Shown here in pieces: positions 17,128 to 27,400 of a stretch of DNA of 37,162 nt. Position 1 is the stretch's first letter; the number at the start of each line of letters is the position of its first letter. The notes under the pieces were generated by a model. It had not been told where the DNA came from, made no database searches, and saw nothing but the letters and a program-made list of their open reading frames with translations. The translations under genes and the position numbers were made by a program. Origin of the DNA: an uncultured Muribaculaceae bacterium (GTDB taxonomy: Bacteria; Bacteroidota; Bacteroidia; Bacteroidales; Muribaculaceae); contig CANDNO010000019.1 in the NCBI GenBank assembly GCA_947386115.1, positions 1-37,162 on the forward strand, in the 5' to 3' direction.

Positions 17128-20100
17128 TTACGTGGAGCGACTTGGCCGATGAATTGGCGGCAACCGAGGGATTGATCTGGCTCTGGAGCGTTGCTACTCC
17201 CGAGGTGAAGCTACCCTGCGAAACTACATTCATATCGGTGTCGATGACATAGGTTCCTCGCGGCAGGCGCTCAATGAACATGCGAGTCTCGCTGTCGGTG
17301 ACCTCGCGGTAGAACCACAAGCCATCTTTCGAGGTATAGGCCGACAACTGGTCGACCGGCTCGAGGCAAGCTGCACGACGGTCGACAATCGTGACGTAGT
17401 CGAGATCATCATTGACAGTAATCACAAGCTGTACTTTGACACGATCGCCCACCGAGAGGCTGTCGGCACCCTCAACCGATGTTCCACGCACGACATTGAG
17501 GCGTTTCGAGACGCTTACCGACGGGTGGCCGGCGGCCGGGATGCTGTCCATGACCATTACCGAACGGGTGATGACCGAGCCCATGGCCTGCAGACCGGTA
17601 TCCTTGGTTATCGTGAGCGTAGCAGGATGTGAAGCCACACGCGATGAGATGTCGGCTACGACCATACCGGGCAACTGCGGGGTATCATTAGAGACCGACT
17701 GACCGTCGAGAGCGACAGAGGTCTTGCCGTTGACAGCTTTCTTGACATCGATAGCGCCGAGCAGCGCGTCGATGGTGGCCGAGGTGGCCGCACCGTAGTT
17801 CCACGACTGGTTGGTCTTGCTCATTATGAGCCACTGGGCCACCGAGTGAATGAGCGCCGAGTCATCGGGCGTGACGGTCTCTATGGCATAGAGAAGATTG
17901 GCGGCAACGTTGACTCCGAGGCCTTCCCACCATGTGCCCTTCTCGGGAGAGGTCATAGAGTAGGCTTTTATCGAAGCGACGAGCTTGCGGGCAATCGAGG
18001 GATAGATGTTGCGATACAGAATCACAGCATCAACACCCTTCGAGGCGGGCGATTCACCGGGCCAGCGTTTCAGTATATTATTGATTGTTATGCTTATGGC
18101 AGTCTTGGCTGTGGGCGACGGTGTAGCGCTGCGAAGTATCGAGCGCAGGTAGGCGTACTGAGTGTAGTCCCCCTTGCCATTATTACGCTTTAGATATACG
18201 GCAGTCTCGGCATCGATATAACCCACAGCTGCCGAAACAATCTTCCTGAGGTCGGAATTGTCGGGCATATAGCCACGCTCCTCGAGGCTTGCCACCTGCG
18301 ACAGCACACGGTATGTAGCCCACGATGACGAGCGGTTGAAACCTGTACACCAGGCCAGACCACCATCGGCCATCGAGAGCTGCTTCAAGGTCCTTACTCC
18401 GCGCTTAATAGTGGAGTTGATATTGCCGTCGTCGAGCATCAAGGCGAGCGATGACAGACGCTCGTTATTGCTCATGGCATCGCGTGCCCAAGGGGTAGCG
18501 TTGATAGTGAGCTGCTTGAGTTCGTCGTTGCGCGAGAGCATCGACCTGAGGGTCTCGTCGGAGCGGTCGCTCTCGAGCCACTCCCTCAGCGCGCGTTTTA
18601 GCTCGGGATTGGCATTCATGATTCCGCGGGCCACCGAAGCCATGTAGATATTCTCCATCGCGCCGACCGAGGTCTTGGCCTCGCCATCGTTCAACGAAGG
18701 CAGAGCGGTAACGACCTCCCACAACGGGTTGTCGTATAAATATAGAGTTGACCTGTTATCGGCACCCTGAGCCGGAATCTCAAAGGTAAACTCGGTCGAA
18801 TCGGGAGCCATAAAGAATGGCGACGAGGTGATTACCGGCTGGCTGGCAGGGAGCAACGGCAACATCGACTGCTCGCCGTCGCTGTAATTGCCGGCCTGTG
18901 ATTTTACGCGGTAGATCACAGCCTGACCCTCGGCGGAGGCGGTAAACGGTATCGTCACGGTCACATTGCCGCCGGCTGTAATGGTATCGGATGATGTTGT
19001 CGATCCGAGCAGACTCATATCGACGGGATTGAGAATCGACACGGTGGTGTTGACAATCTGCACCGAATCGGTGGCATTCATTACAACTGCGCGGAACACG
19101 GTACTGTCGCCATAGCGCAGGAAACGAGGCAGTGTGGGCTGTACCATGACGGGGCGCGACGATGTAACGGTGCGCTGAAGCGATGCCGCGAACAGGTCGG
19201 GCGTATAAGCCAAGGCCTTCAGAACCCAAGTCGTGTTGGCATCGGGAACCGTGTAGGTATAGCTCAGGACACCGGCACTGTCGGTCGACAGCATCGGGGC
19301 AAAGAAAGCGAGCGGTATCTCGCTGGGACGGTAGCTGAACGAGTCTTCACGCCCTACGGAAACCGAACCCGTCATCGACTGCTTTTTCTGAGTGCCGTAG
19401 CCGGTAACGACAACCTCTTCGAGAGCCAGGCCGGCATCTTCCTCGGCATCCTCAGCGACAGCCACACCGGCCGCAGACGACATCAAGTTCATTTTATATG
19501 CCGGAGCAGCGTCGTAGGCAACTGCCTCGCACTCTTCCTCCACAATAACCTCATCCTTGTGTTCGCGCACTGCATTCATATCATCGGTCATATAGCGTCG
19601 GCCACGTATGCGGAGATTGCGATTGAAGCTGCTGGCAAAGTTATAACCGTAAAGGTCAAGCGCCGGAACGGTGATTGACGGCCACTCGAAGTCTTTCATC
19701 GTGCCATAAATGGTGTTGCCTATATTGATATAATTATGGCCGTAAGAAATGCTCGGGAAACTTGGATGGCTTAAATACATCACGAGATTATGCCCTTGCA
19801 ACTGAAGTATCGACTGAGACTCCATCAACATGATGACAGAAGCCTGCGAAGGAATCTTGTTGGTGTTGACACTGAGTGTAATACGCTCGGGCGTTCCGGG
19901 AACGACCTTGTCGCGGAACGACTCCATGACAATGCCAAGTTCCTTTACCGAACGCTGATTGGTTATCCACACCGAGCCTGCCTCGTGGTTGTTATCGTGT
20001 ACGGCATTAAACTGCACCTGCACCTGGTTGCAACCGGCGGGGACAGCCACGCGATAATACTGCATACCCTTGACGGGCTTATACCACTCGCGCTTGGCAA

Positions 20101-22780
20101 GCTCGTTGTCGACCGATACTGTTACAAGCAGATTGGCATCGTCGACACCCGACCCAAGAAGCACATCAACATAATCGCCTGTTGCATCATATTTTACCAC
20201 GGGCAGATAAATGGCCAATTCAAATGGACTGGGGCCTTTGGTGAGATATAGAGTAACATCCTCAATAGTCAAAGGATCGACAAGCGTGGAATCGACAGGC
20301 GACACTATGATATCATACATATCGGGCTTGATATTTTCGGGCAATCTATCGCCTTCAAACTCGGCCACGCAGACGGTGTCATCCATAATCTTATACCTCA
20401 ACGGTATCCGGGCTTCAGCACCGTTGGCATCAACAACTCTCACACCGAAATCGACAGGCGATTTAATTTCGATATCCTGATCACCTTCAGCCACTATCGT
20501 GTAAGGCTTTCCGGTGCTTATTACCTGCGAGCATGAACGCGTCTCACCGCCGGCCGACGTGACGTTAAACGTAACCATGTAACGGCCCGAACCATTGGGC
20601 GACAGATCGAGGAGCTCGCGCGAAAGAGCAAGCTGCAGGGTGCCATCGGGCGAGGTAACAGTGTCGGTCGACCAGAACTTCTGTCCGCCATAACCCTGCC
20701 ACCAGTACCGCGGCATATCCGACAACACGACCGATACTTTAGCATCGGCCACAGGGAACATGCTGAATGTCTTGGCCATGCAAGTTACGGTGACAGCGCT
20801 GTCGGGCGAGGAAGAGCGTTTCACATCGGTGACCTCAACCTTAAAAGTAGGCAGTTTATAGTCATTTACCATAAACGAGCTCCAGCAACAGCCATAGTCG
20901 CCGTCGAATACGCTGGCACTGTATCGGCCCGACAGGCCGTCGGCAGGCAGGTGCGTCACGCCCTGCGCGCGGCCGCTGGCATCGGTCACGACAGTTACCG
21001 AGTCGACACTCTCGCCGTTGGCATCAAATATCTTGACTGTCAATTTCTTGCCGGCAAGGATTTCATTTTTGCCGTTAAGCGATCTGTTAGCTACAATGGC
21101 CCACTCGACACTATCGCCATGATGATACAGCGGCAGCGAGGTGAAGAATGAGGCTTTCGTGCGCCATTCCTTGTCGGTACCCGAGCGGTAGCTCCAGGGC
21201 GAATCGGAGGTGACTGATTGCATTCCACGGGTTAACATAATCCGGTATCCGGCATCGGTATGCTTCCCTATCGTGCCGTCATTGCCTGTAACTCCCTGCT
21301 TGGTAAAGCTATTGTTACGGTAGCTTTTGCTGCTGACGGTAACGCCGGCCATGGGGGCGCCCGTCATGGAGTTGACCGCGTAGGGGTAGACATTACCATT
21401 GAAGCCGATGGTGATAGGCGCTATATCGGTACAATACAGTACATCGAAACGGTCGTTCTTTGATTTGCGCTCATCGATCTCGCTCCACACGAAATAGCGT
21501 CCAGGCTCGGTGAGCGTAACGACTACCGTCGTATCGACACTGTATGGCAACGGGCGCGGGGCGACATTGATTTCGTGCTTTATGGCCGCCTGCCTCATCG
21601 ACTGGGTCACGGTATTTGACCGCACATCCGATTTCATACCGTTGGGATCGCGATAGAACATGAGCGTGCCCTTGGTGGTATTGCTCAACTTCACTGTCAT
21701 CTTGAAGGGATGGCCGGGGGTGACGTTGCCGCTGTGGCGGTAGCTGAAGCCGGGTTGCTCGGCGCGGGCTATGCGCTGGCGCAGAGCGTCGGCACGGAAA
21801 TATCGGGGAAAACGTTCGAGCGCTGCTTTGAGCGTGTCGAGGTACTCGTTATCAGAACTTTGGCTGCATGCGAGCAGTGCCTCGTCGGCATACTCCGAGT
21901 GGGCAAACTCGCGATACAAGGCCATGTAGGTGTCATCGATGTCATAGTTGTCGTCATTGACAGCCATCGACTGCATGCACTCTACGGCCCGCAACCTGGC
22001 GGTAATCTCGGGCGCGGGGTTGACGGCATGAACGCGGGCAAGGTCGATGCTCAGCTCGTGGGCGCGACGCGAATAGCCATCTATCTGTGCGATGAGCGAT
22101 ATGGGACGCAAAATGAGTTCGGGTTTGAGGAACCTGAATGGCAGAATATCCCGACTGGCAGCCATCGACTCGTAAATCGATATGGCATTGTAAGCCACGA
22201 GGTCATAGAGCGTGGGATAGAATATATAAGTGTACTCGTCGCTGTCGATAATACGCGACCAGTCTTTAAGCGGAGAGGCCAACAGCTCGTCCTGCGGGGC
22301 CACAGCCTTGTCGAGCAGTGAGCCTATGCGCCGCTTGAACTGCTCCCCACTCCACGCGGTATAGTCGGCCGAAAGCGAGTCGACCGGAATCTCGCGGCGG
22401 TCATACTGCCACTTGTTGCGGTTGTACAATCCGTTGTATATCTGAGCCTCGAGCAGATAGAGCAGCGATTTGACACATTGGTCATCCTCGGCCCTGGCTA
22501 CAGAGTCGATGCGCTCGATGACGGCGGGCAACATCGAAGGAGACACCGCGTTGCGCGCGAGCGAATAACACACCAGGGCGTTGACAACCTCGGCACCGTC
22601 GCCGGCATCAAGGGCCCGACCGAGCCGGGCATCGGCATCGGCCGCAACCTTGTCGGGGAACGCGAAATCGGGTACAGCTGTCTTATCAACCTGCCGCGAC
22701 GTTGTGGCGGCGTCAGCGAAAACAGCCCCGACGGCCAGCATGGCCAGCAGGGCTGTGAAAAATTTAATCTTTACGTTCAT
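17120..22780 (-). CDS. Bacterial alpha-2-macroglobulin with embedded SusC-type TonB-box motif
   Basis: The 1886-aa protein has a signal peptide (MNVKIKFFTALLAMLAVGAVFADA) and helical N-terminal repeats. Macroglobulin beta domains follow (MG2 about 550-630). An A2M segment lies at about 1150-1240 (SYTYTVPDANTTWVLKALAY), and an alpha/alpha thioester-domain-like region at about 1360-1680. The thioester CxEQ motif is absent, so trapping would be non-covalent if it occurs. Near residues 1117-1130 it carries LEEVVVTGYGTQKKQ, the signature that follows the regulatory domain in SusC/RagA receptors, placed in an acidic linker. Bacterial A2Ms are periplasmic protease traps. It starts 7 nt after the Spy-like gene and overlaps the glycosidase gene. 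Confidence 0.88.
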   Translation of the reverse strand: MNVKIKFFTALLAMLAVGAVFADAATTSRQVDKTAVPDFAFPDKVAADADARLGRALDAGDGAEVVNALVCYSLARNAVSPSMLPAVIERIDSVARAEDDQCVKSLLYLLEAQIYNGLYNRNKWQYDRREIPVDSLSADYTAWSGEQFKRRIGSLLDKAVAPQDELLASPLKDWSRIIDSDEYTYIFYPTLYDLVAYNAISIYESMAASRDILPFRFLKPELILRPISLIAQIDGYSRRAHELSIDLARVHAVNPAPEITARLRAVECMQSMAVNDDNYDIDDTYMALYREFAHSEYADEALLACSQSSDNEYLDTLKAALERFPRYFRADALRQRIARAEQPGFSYRHSGNVTPGHPFKMTVKLSNTTKGTLMFYRDPNGMKSDVRSNTVTQSMRQAAIKHEINVAPRPLPYSVDTTVVVTLTEPGRYFVWSEIDERKSKNDRFDVLYCTDIAPITIGFNGNVYPYAVNSMTGAPMAGVTVSSKSYRNNSFTKQGVTGNDGTIGKHTDAGYRIMLTRGMQSVTSDSPWSYRSGTDKEWRTKASFFTSLPLYHHGDSVEWAIVANRSLNGKNEILAGKKLTVKIFDANGESVDSVTVVTDASGRAQGVTHLPADGLSGRYSASVFDGDYGCCWSSFMVNDYKLPTFKVEVTDVKRSSSPDSAVTVTCMAKTFSMFPVADAKVSVVLSDMPRYWWQGYGGQKFWSTDTVTSPDGTLQLALSRELLDLSPNGSGRYMVTFNVTSAGGETRSCSQVISTGKPYTIVAEGDQDIEIKSPVDFGVRVVDANGAEARIPLRYKIMDDTVCVAEFEGDRLPENIKPDMYDIIVSPVDSTLVDPLTIEDVTLYLTKGPSPFELAIYLPVVKYDATGDYVDVLLGSGVDDANLLVTVSVDNELAKREWYKPVKGMQYYRVAVPAGCNQVQVQFNAVHDNNHEAGSVWITNQRSVKELGIVMESFRDKVVPGTPERITLSVNTNKIPSQASVIMLMESQSILQLQGHNLVMYLSHPSFPSISYGHNYINIGNTIYGTMKDFEWPSITVPALDLYGYNFASSFNRNLRIRGRRYMTDDMNAVREHKDEVIVEEECEAVAYDAAPAYKMNLMSSAAGVAVAEDAEEDAGLALEEVVVTGYGTQKKQSMTGSVSVGREDSFSYRPSEIPLAFFAPMLSTDSAGVLSYTYTVPDANTTWVLKALAYTPDLFAASLQRTVTSSRPVMVQPTLPRFLRYGDSTVFRAVVMNATDSVQIVNTTVSILNPVDMSLLGSTTSSDTITAGGNVTVTIPFTASAEGQAVIYRVKSQAGNYSDGEQSMLPLLPASQPVITSSPFFMAPDSTEFTFEIPAQGADNRSTLYLYDNPLWEVVTALPSLNDGEAKTSVGAMENIYMASVARGIMNANPELKRALREWLESDRSDETLRSMLSRNDELKQLTINATPWARDAMSNNERLSSLALMLDDGNINSTIKRGVRTLKQLSMADGGLAWCTGFNRSSSWATYRVLSQVASLEERGYMPDNSDLRKIVSAAVGYIDAETAVYLKRNNGKGDYTQYAYLRSILRSATPSPTAKTAISITINNILKRWPGESPASKGVDAVILYRNIYPSIARKLVASIKAYSMTSPEKGTWWEGLGVNVAANLLYAIETVTPDDSALIHSVAQWLIMSKTNQSWNYGAATSATIDALLGAIDVKKAVNGKTSVALDGQSVSNDTPQLPGMVVADISSRVASHPATLTITKDTGLQAMGSVITRSVMVMDSIPAAGHPSVSVSKRLNVVRGTSVEGADSLSVGDRVKVQLVITVNDDLDYVTIVDRRAACLEPVDQLSAYTSKDGLWFYREVTDSETRMFIERLPRGTYVIDTDMNVVSQGSFTSGVATLQSQINPSVAANSSAKSLHVNE

Positions 22781-22787
22781 CGGTATG

Positions 22788-23276
22788 CTATTTCTTATTA
22801 TCCCTTGCCTGCCGGTGCTGCTTCATCAAGGCACGTGTGAATTTGAATTCGGCCCTCTTAAGTTTCAGCATCTGGCGCTTGTTAAGAATCTTTGAGAATT
22901 GTTCCTTCGCCTGGCTCTCGACCATCCACTCACGGTAACGCTGGCTATAGACAGCCTCGATGGCGGCATCATACTCGGCATCGGTGGCGTCAGCCTTCTT
23001 CGATACGCTGCGCTCCAGGTCGCGGGTCTGGTCGTTGATGGCTTTCAGCTCGTCGTCCATCTTATCGTAGATGGCAAAGAACGGCTCCTGTTGCTCGGGC
23101 GTGAGTTCAAGCTCACGTATGAGGAACTCATGCTTCTTGGTCCGTATCTCCTTGAACCACTGCTCACGCTTGGCTGCATCGCCGCCGGGACGTTCCTCGC
23201 CGGCATTCTGCGCCATCAAGCCTATCGGCATCAACAGCCCCAGAATCAACAGAAAGATAGTAAAACGCTTATTCAT
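22788..23276 (-). CDS. Spy/CpxP-like periplasmic protein
   Basis: From ATG 23276 the 162-aa protein has a signal peptide (MNKRFTIFLLILGLLMPIGL, then MAQ). A highly charged helical body follows with ELTPEQQEPFFAIYDKM, an LTxxQ motif, and long basic helices up to the C-terminus. The family includes stress chaperones and sensors of envelope stress. It sits between an anti-sigma candidate and the A2M gene, which fits a role in an envelope-stress module. An ATG at 23288 is also possible. Exact function is not known. Confidence 0.75.
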   Translation of the reverse strand: MNKRFTIFLLILGLLMPIGLMAQNAGEERPGGDAAKREQWFKEIRTKKHEFLIRELELTPEQQEPFFAIYDKMDDELKAINDQTRDLERSVSKKADATDAEYDAAIEAVYSQRYREWMVESQAKEQFSKILNKRQMLKLKRAEFKFTRALMKQHRQARDNKK

Positions 23277-23308
23277 CATCAATATCATTTGAGATCGTTA
23301 GACACAAG

Positions 23309-23722
23309 TTAAAACGACAGGTCGGCTACGCTGTAGCCATCGGCATACAGGTCCTCGAGAAGCTGCTCCTCGCCGTAGTCGTCAAGGACATAGTCGGTGA
23401 CAAAATCGTCGTTGGAGAGAGCCGCCGTGAGCACCGGACTGCGGTCGAGCGACATGTCGGCGCTCGCGTTCTGCATCATCGAGAACATCTTCATCATACA
23501 CCATATACCGGCAAACATGGCCGCCATATAGACGAAAGGCCTCATACGCTGCCAACGCGTGGGGGGCTGCAGAGCCTTCACCGGCTGCTGCTCGAGCTCG
23601 TTGGGCGGGAGCTTGGCAGCCATGTCGCGGGCAAAAGCCTCGAAGAAACCGTCGGGCACAGTCATACCGTCGGGATGTCCCGGACGGTCAAGCACACTGT
23701 TTTTATATTGTTCCTTGTTCAT
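23309..23722 (-). CDS. Single-pass membrane protein, probable anti-sigma factor
   Basis: The 137-aa protein has a soluble N-terminal part of about 60 residues (VPDGFFEAFARDMAAKLP). One hydrophobic segment follows (RPFVYMAAMFAGIWCMMKMF, about residues 61-80), then an acidic C-terminal tail (DYVLDDYGEEQLLEDLYADG). The size, single membrane span and position 45 nt after an ECF sigma gene suggest an anti-sigma factor. No ZAS zinc motif is visible, so the call rests mostly on context. Confidence 0.6.
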   Translation of the reverse strand: MNKEQYKNSVLDRPGHPDGMTVPDGFFEAFARDMAAKLPPNELEQQPVKALQPPTRWQRMRPFVYMAAMFAGIWCMMKMFSMMQNASADMSLDRSPVLTAALSNDDFVTDYVLDDYGEEQLLEDLYADGYSVADLSF

Positions 23723-23767
23723 GGCGTCGTAGTTTTTTATAGTTTGACTATCACAGCGCGGTTTGGT

Positions 23768-24313
23768 TTAATCCGTTTGCAGATATTGTTCGATTTTTTT
23801 TACGGCGAGGTGATAAGACGCCTTGAGAGCGCCCACAGACGTGCCGAGAATCTCCGACATCTGCTCATACTTCATCTCGTCGAAATACTTCATGTTGAAC
23901 ACCAGCCGCTGCTTCTCGGGCAATGTCGCCACAGCCTTGCGCAGCTTCAGCGACAGAGCATCGCCGTCGATCCACTCGTCGGCCTCGATGGTATGGGCAA
24001 GCGCCGAAGCCTCATCGTCGAGCGACACGCCGGCCCGTCGACGCTCCCTGTCGAGATGCGTAATACTCTCATTGACAGCAATCTTGTAGAGCCACGTCGA
24101 CAGCTTGGCATCGCCCCTGAAATTGTCAAGAGCCTGCCATGCCTTCATGAACGTGTTCTGGAGCAGGTCGTTGGCATCGTCATGAGAATTAACCATACGA
24201 CGTATCAGCCAGTACAGCGGCTCGCTGTAGCGGCTGATCACCTCGCCGAAAGCCTCCCGGCACGTAGCCGGGTCACGCAGACGCTCGACGAGCGCGGGAT
24301 CATCCTGTGGCAT
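23768..24313 (-). CDS. ECF-type RNA polymerase sigma factor
   Basis: The product has sigma region 2 (EVISRYSEPLYWLIRRMVNS, then DDANDLLQNTFMKAW, TWLYKIAVNESI) and region 4 (LPEKQRLVFNMKYFDEMKYE, ILGTSVGALKASYHLAVKK), joined by an acidic linker. It is a group IV sigma factor that redirects RNA polymerase. In-frame ATGs at 24328 and 24325 lie at the predicted transcription start, so ATG 24313 (MPQDDPALVERL) is preferred; the longer start would be leaderless. It heads the cluster sigma, anti-sigma, Spy-like, A2M, glycosidase, ribD. Confidence 0.92.
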   Translation of the reverse strand: MPQDDPALVERLRDPATCREAFGEVISRYSEPLYWLIRRMVNSHDDANDLLQNTFMKAWQALDNFRGDAKLSTWLYKIAVNESITHLDRERRRAGVSLDDEASALAHTIEADEWIDGDALSLKLRKAVATLPEKQRLVFNMKYFDEMKYEQMSEILGTSVGALKASYHLAVKKIEQYLQTD

Positions 24314-24332
24314 CTCCTTTCTCATCACGACC

Positions 24333-24362
24333 CAAAGTTACAAAAACAAACCGAAACCCCAA
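24333..24362 (-). promoter_or_regulatory. Promoter of the sigma-factor operon
   Basis: TTG (24360-24362), 19 nt, TAACTTTG (24333-24340) on the minus strand. The match is to the housekeeping consensus, so basal expression need not depend on the encoded ECF sigma. Confidence 0.65.
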
Positions 24363-24400
24363 TCCCCCACCCCCCGATATTGACATTTTTAAACAAAAGT

Positions 24401-27400
24401 TTATTTCGTCTTTTTTGATTTGCGGGGTATGGAGTGGTTTTTTGGTTTTCTTGGCTTCGGAATTCCGGTCTCGAAACCTGAACTGCACTTGCAATCGGAC
24501 AGGATGACCCGAGTGTGTTGCAAATCACGGTATTCTGTTTTTAATTTGTCAAATTTATCGATACTGTTATTTTGCTTTTTGTGGACGTCGAACACCCAGA
24601 ACACAGACAGGCTGGCATTTGTCGCGTTGATGTACTGCATGAATTTCCTTTTGTATTCCCTGCGCTTGTTGTCGTTCTGTATCTCATCGTTATGCAGCAG
24701 TTTCAACTCTATCATGATAGGGTTGCAGAGTCCGAATCTAATGAGAAGGTCGGTGCGTTTATTGTCTTGAAGTGTCACTTCGCGGTCGATCTGAACGGGT
24801 TCCAATCCCATGCGGCAACATATATTTATAACGGTATTCTTTAGTTCTCGCTGAATGAAGTCTTCACTCAAATCTTCCGACCGAACCAATGAGTATATGC
24901 CCTGATCCTGTATCTCTTTCTGAACTTCCAGGTAGATGTTTGTGAAATATCGTCTTAGATCTCCGTCATTACGTATATCGAGATAAGATGTTTCAATGCA
25001 TCTATTGTACTGCTTGACAGCTTTCTCAATTGATGTTTGATTCCTATTGAGAAATATCGTTTCGGCATTATTCATAATACGATTTATGTAATAGCACGGA
25101 TTTGCTGCATTGTGATTCTCTATTGCTTTCCGTAAACCGGAGATGTGCGATAAGTTTCCGGTCGTAATAAAGAACAGATATATCTGACTTAGAAGGTATC
25201 CCGAATACTCGTGGGTATCTTTATTTACACTTAGCGAAAGTGCAAATTGGAATAGCTCAAGCATGCGGCCAATAAGATATTCGTTGTCTTTTATAGACAT
25301 AAAACATCTGAACATACTCGGATTCGACTTGGTAACTTCAATTTCTTCCAAGGATATCGAACGTACATGGCCGGTATGACTTAATTTCGATTTAAATACG
25401 TTGCTCTCAAGATAATCGATTCGCCACTTTATAGCCTCTTCATCTTGGTACTTTTCAATCATTATAGCATTGCACTGCATTTTTATGCTGTCAATACCAT
25501 CCTCGGTTAACCGTTCGAAAAGAGATCTATAATTGTTGACATTCCAATTACAATACCCCTCCGATATCAGTGTCAGGGCTTTTGCGGCAGAGATGCTGTG
25601 AAGTGAATCCGGGTTGTCAACATAGGCGTTGATATACTCTTCCAGTTTGTAAGACAGTGCGACTATACCATAATCGGTAACACATTTAATAACATCATCG
25701 GGACTGATATTAATAAAATCATCTTTTCTGGATTTAAACCAGTCAACAAGCCTGTCCTGCTCCTCTTTAGTGACCGTTCCAATAACCGTTTTATACGCAT
25801 CATTGGCTTCATTGAAACCAAGATTTGATGCCCAACAGATAATAGGTAGCGTTTTTAACAATATATCTCTATAACGTGAGAGCACGTCTTCCTTGCCGAA
25901 ATGACTTAACAACTTAACAAATGAGGGTATTTTGACAAGTGATAACGAAATACTGAATGTGTCTCCACTTCGTTGCTTTATATGTTCTTCGTCCAAATTT
26001 ATTTCGTTGAAGAACAATATAATAGTGTCTATAATGGGCTGTAAGTCGACAGTTTCGACAAACTCGATATGCTGAGACAGTCTAAACGCGGCGTCAAACT
26101 TGATGTATTTGTCTAATCCCGATTTTTTAAGGGACTTATAGCACTTGATGAGTTCGGGATTCTCACTACGACGTTTGAATATTTCGGCATTTTTATCCCA
26201 TGAAGCAAATGTGTCGGTGTAACGTTCAATATAATTTGCTATCGAATCTTTTTTAATCGGATCATCTTTGATTCTATAAACGAGAGGTGCGACTACAAAA
26301 TCTATCTGACTTTGGTCAATTCCACATTCTCGCATTAACTCATCTAAGGTGGCTATCATTCCCGAATCTATCAGTTTGGCATCAAAGCGATTAAATAAAT
26401 CTTCTATATACCATTGGCTTTCAAGGCCGCGTAAAAATACGCATCCTGTCTCTTTACTCGACAAGATATTTTTAACAAGTGGATACAGCTGTTTATCGGC
26501 GGCATATGAGCGTTCCGATAGATATGATGCGATGACCTGTGAAATGACTCGCCGACACTCATCGCCATTACCCCAAACAAGTTCAAAATGACGTGCAATC
26601 GAAAATTCATAAAAAACTACGAGAGAACCCTTCGGATTAAAGAATTCATGTAACCTGCCAGCTTCGATAATTCTATTATATGAATTGATAATGGTCGGGA
26701 CATCAGTCGCATACATTACGGCATTTATAGCATGCGGATTACCCTCAAAACAGCCTTCCAACCAGCAGTCAACAACGTCCTGCTCTATAATTTTGCTATA
26801 TCCCGTCACATCATAATAAGTCTCTTTCGCCTTATCGCTGAAACTGTTGAAGTCTTTTATAAGCCGTATAAGACTCTCAACGTCATTGATGGCAAAAAAG
26901 ATGTTCAAGGCAATAAGTTTATAGTCATCGTCATCCCTTTGAATGAGAACTTTAGCAGCCTCTCTCCAATGATTAAAAACGGCATCATCAAGCTTTCCAT
27001 CTTCCCTGAGTCGTTCAAGAATAGCCCGGATATTAGTTAGTTGTATCTTGTTGAGCACGTTATAATCTTGCAACAATTCAGCAGCACAGGCCGAATTGTA
27101 ACTGCATGCTATCATTTCGACTATTTGCGACCCGATGTAAACATCAGGATGGTTGCGAAAGTAATGCTCTAAAATTAAAGTAAAAAACTCCTTTTTCTGT
27201 TGAAGCGAAAGATTATTTGGATCGACATACCTAAGCAGAGCCTCGAAAGACTTATCTTCTAAATTTGACTCATACGAAATAATAAGCTTGATTATATTAA
27301 TCAACTTATCTGCCCCATTCTCGGAATATGATATGTGAGGCAACACGTCATACCAATTTGGGTAGATATGTTTCAGCTCTTTATGGACCGCCACATCATA

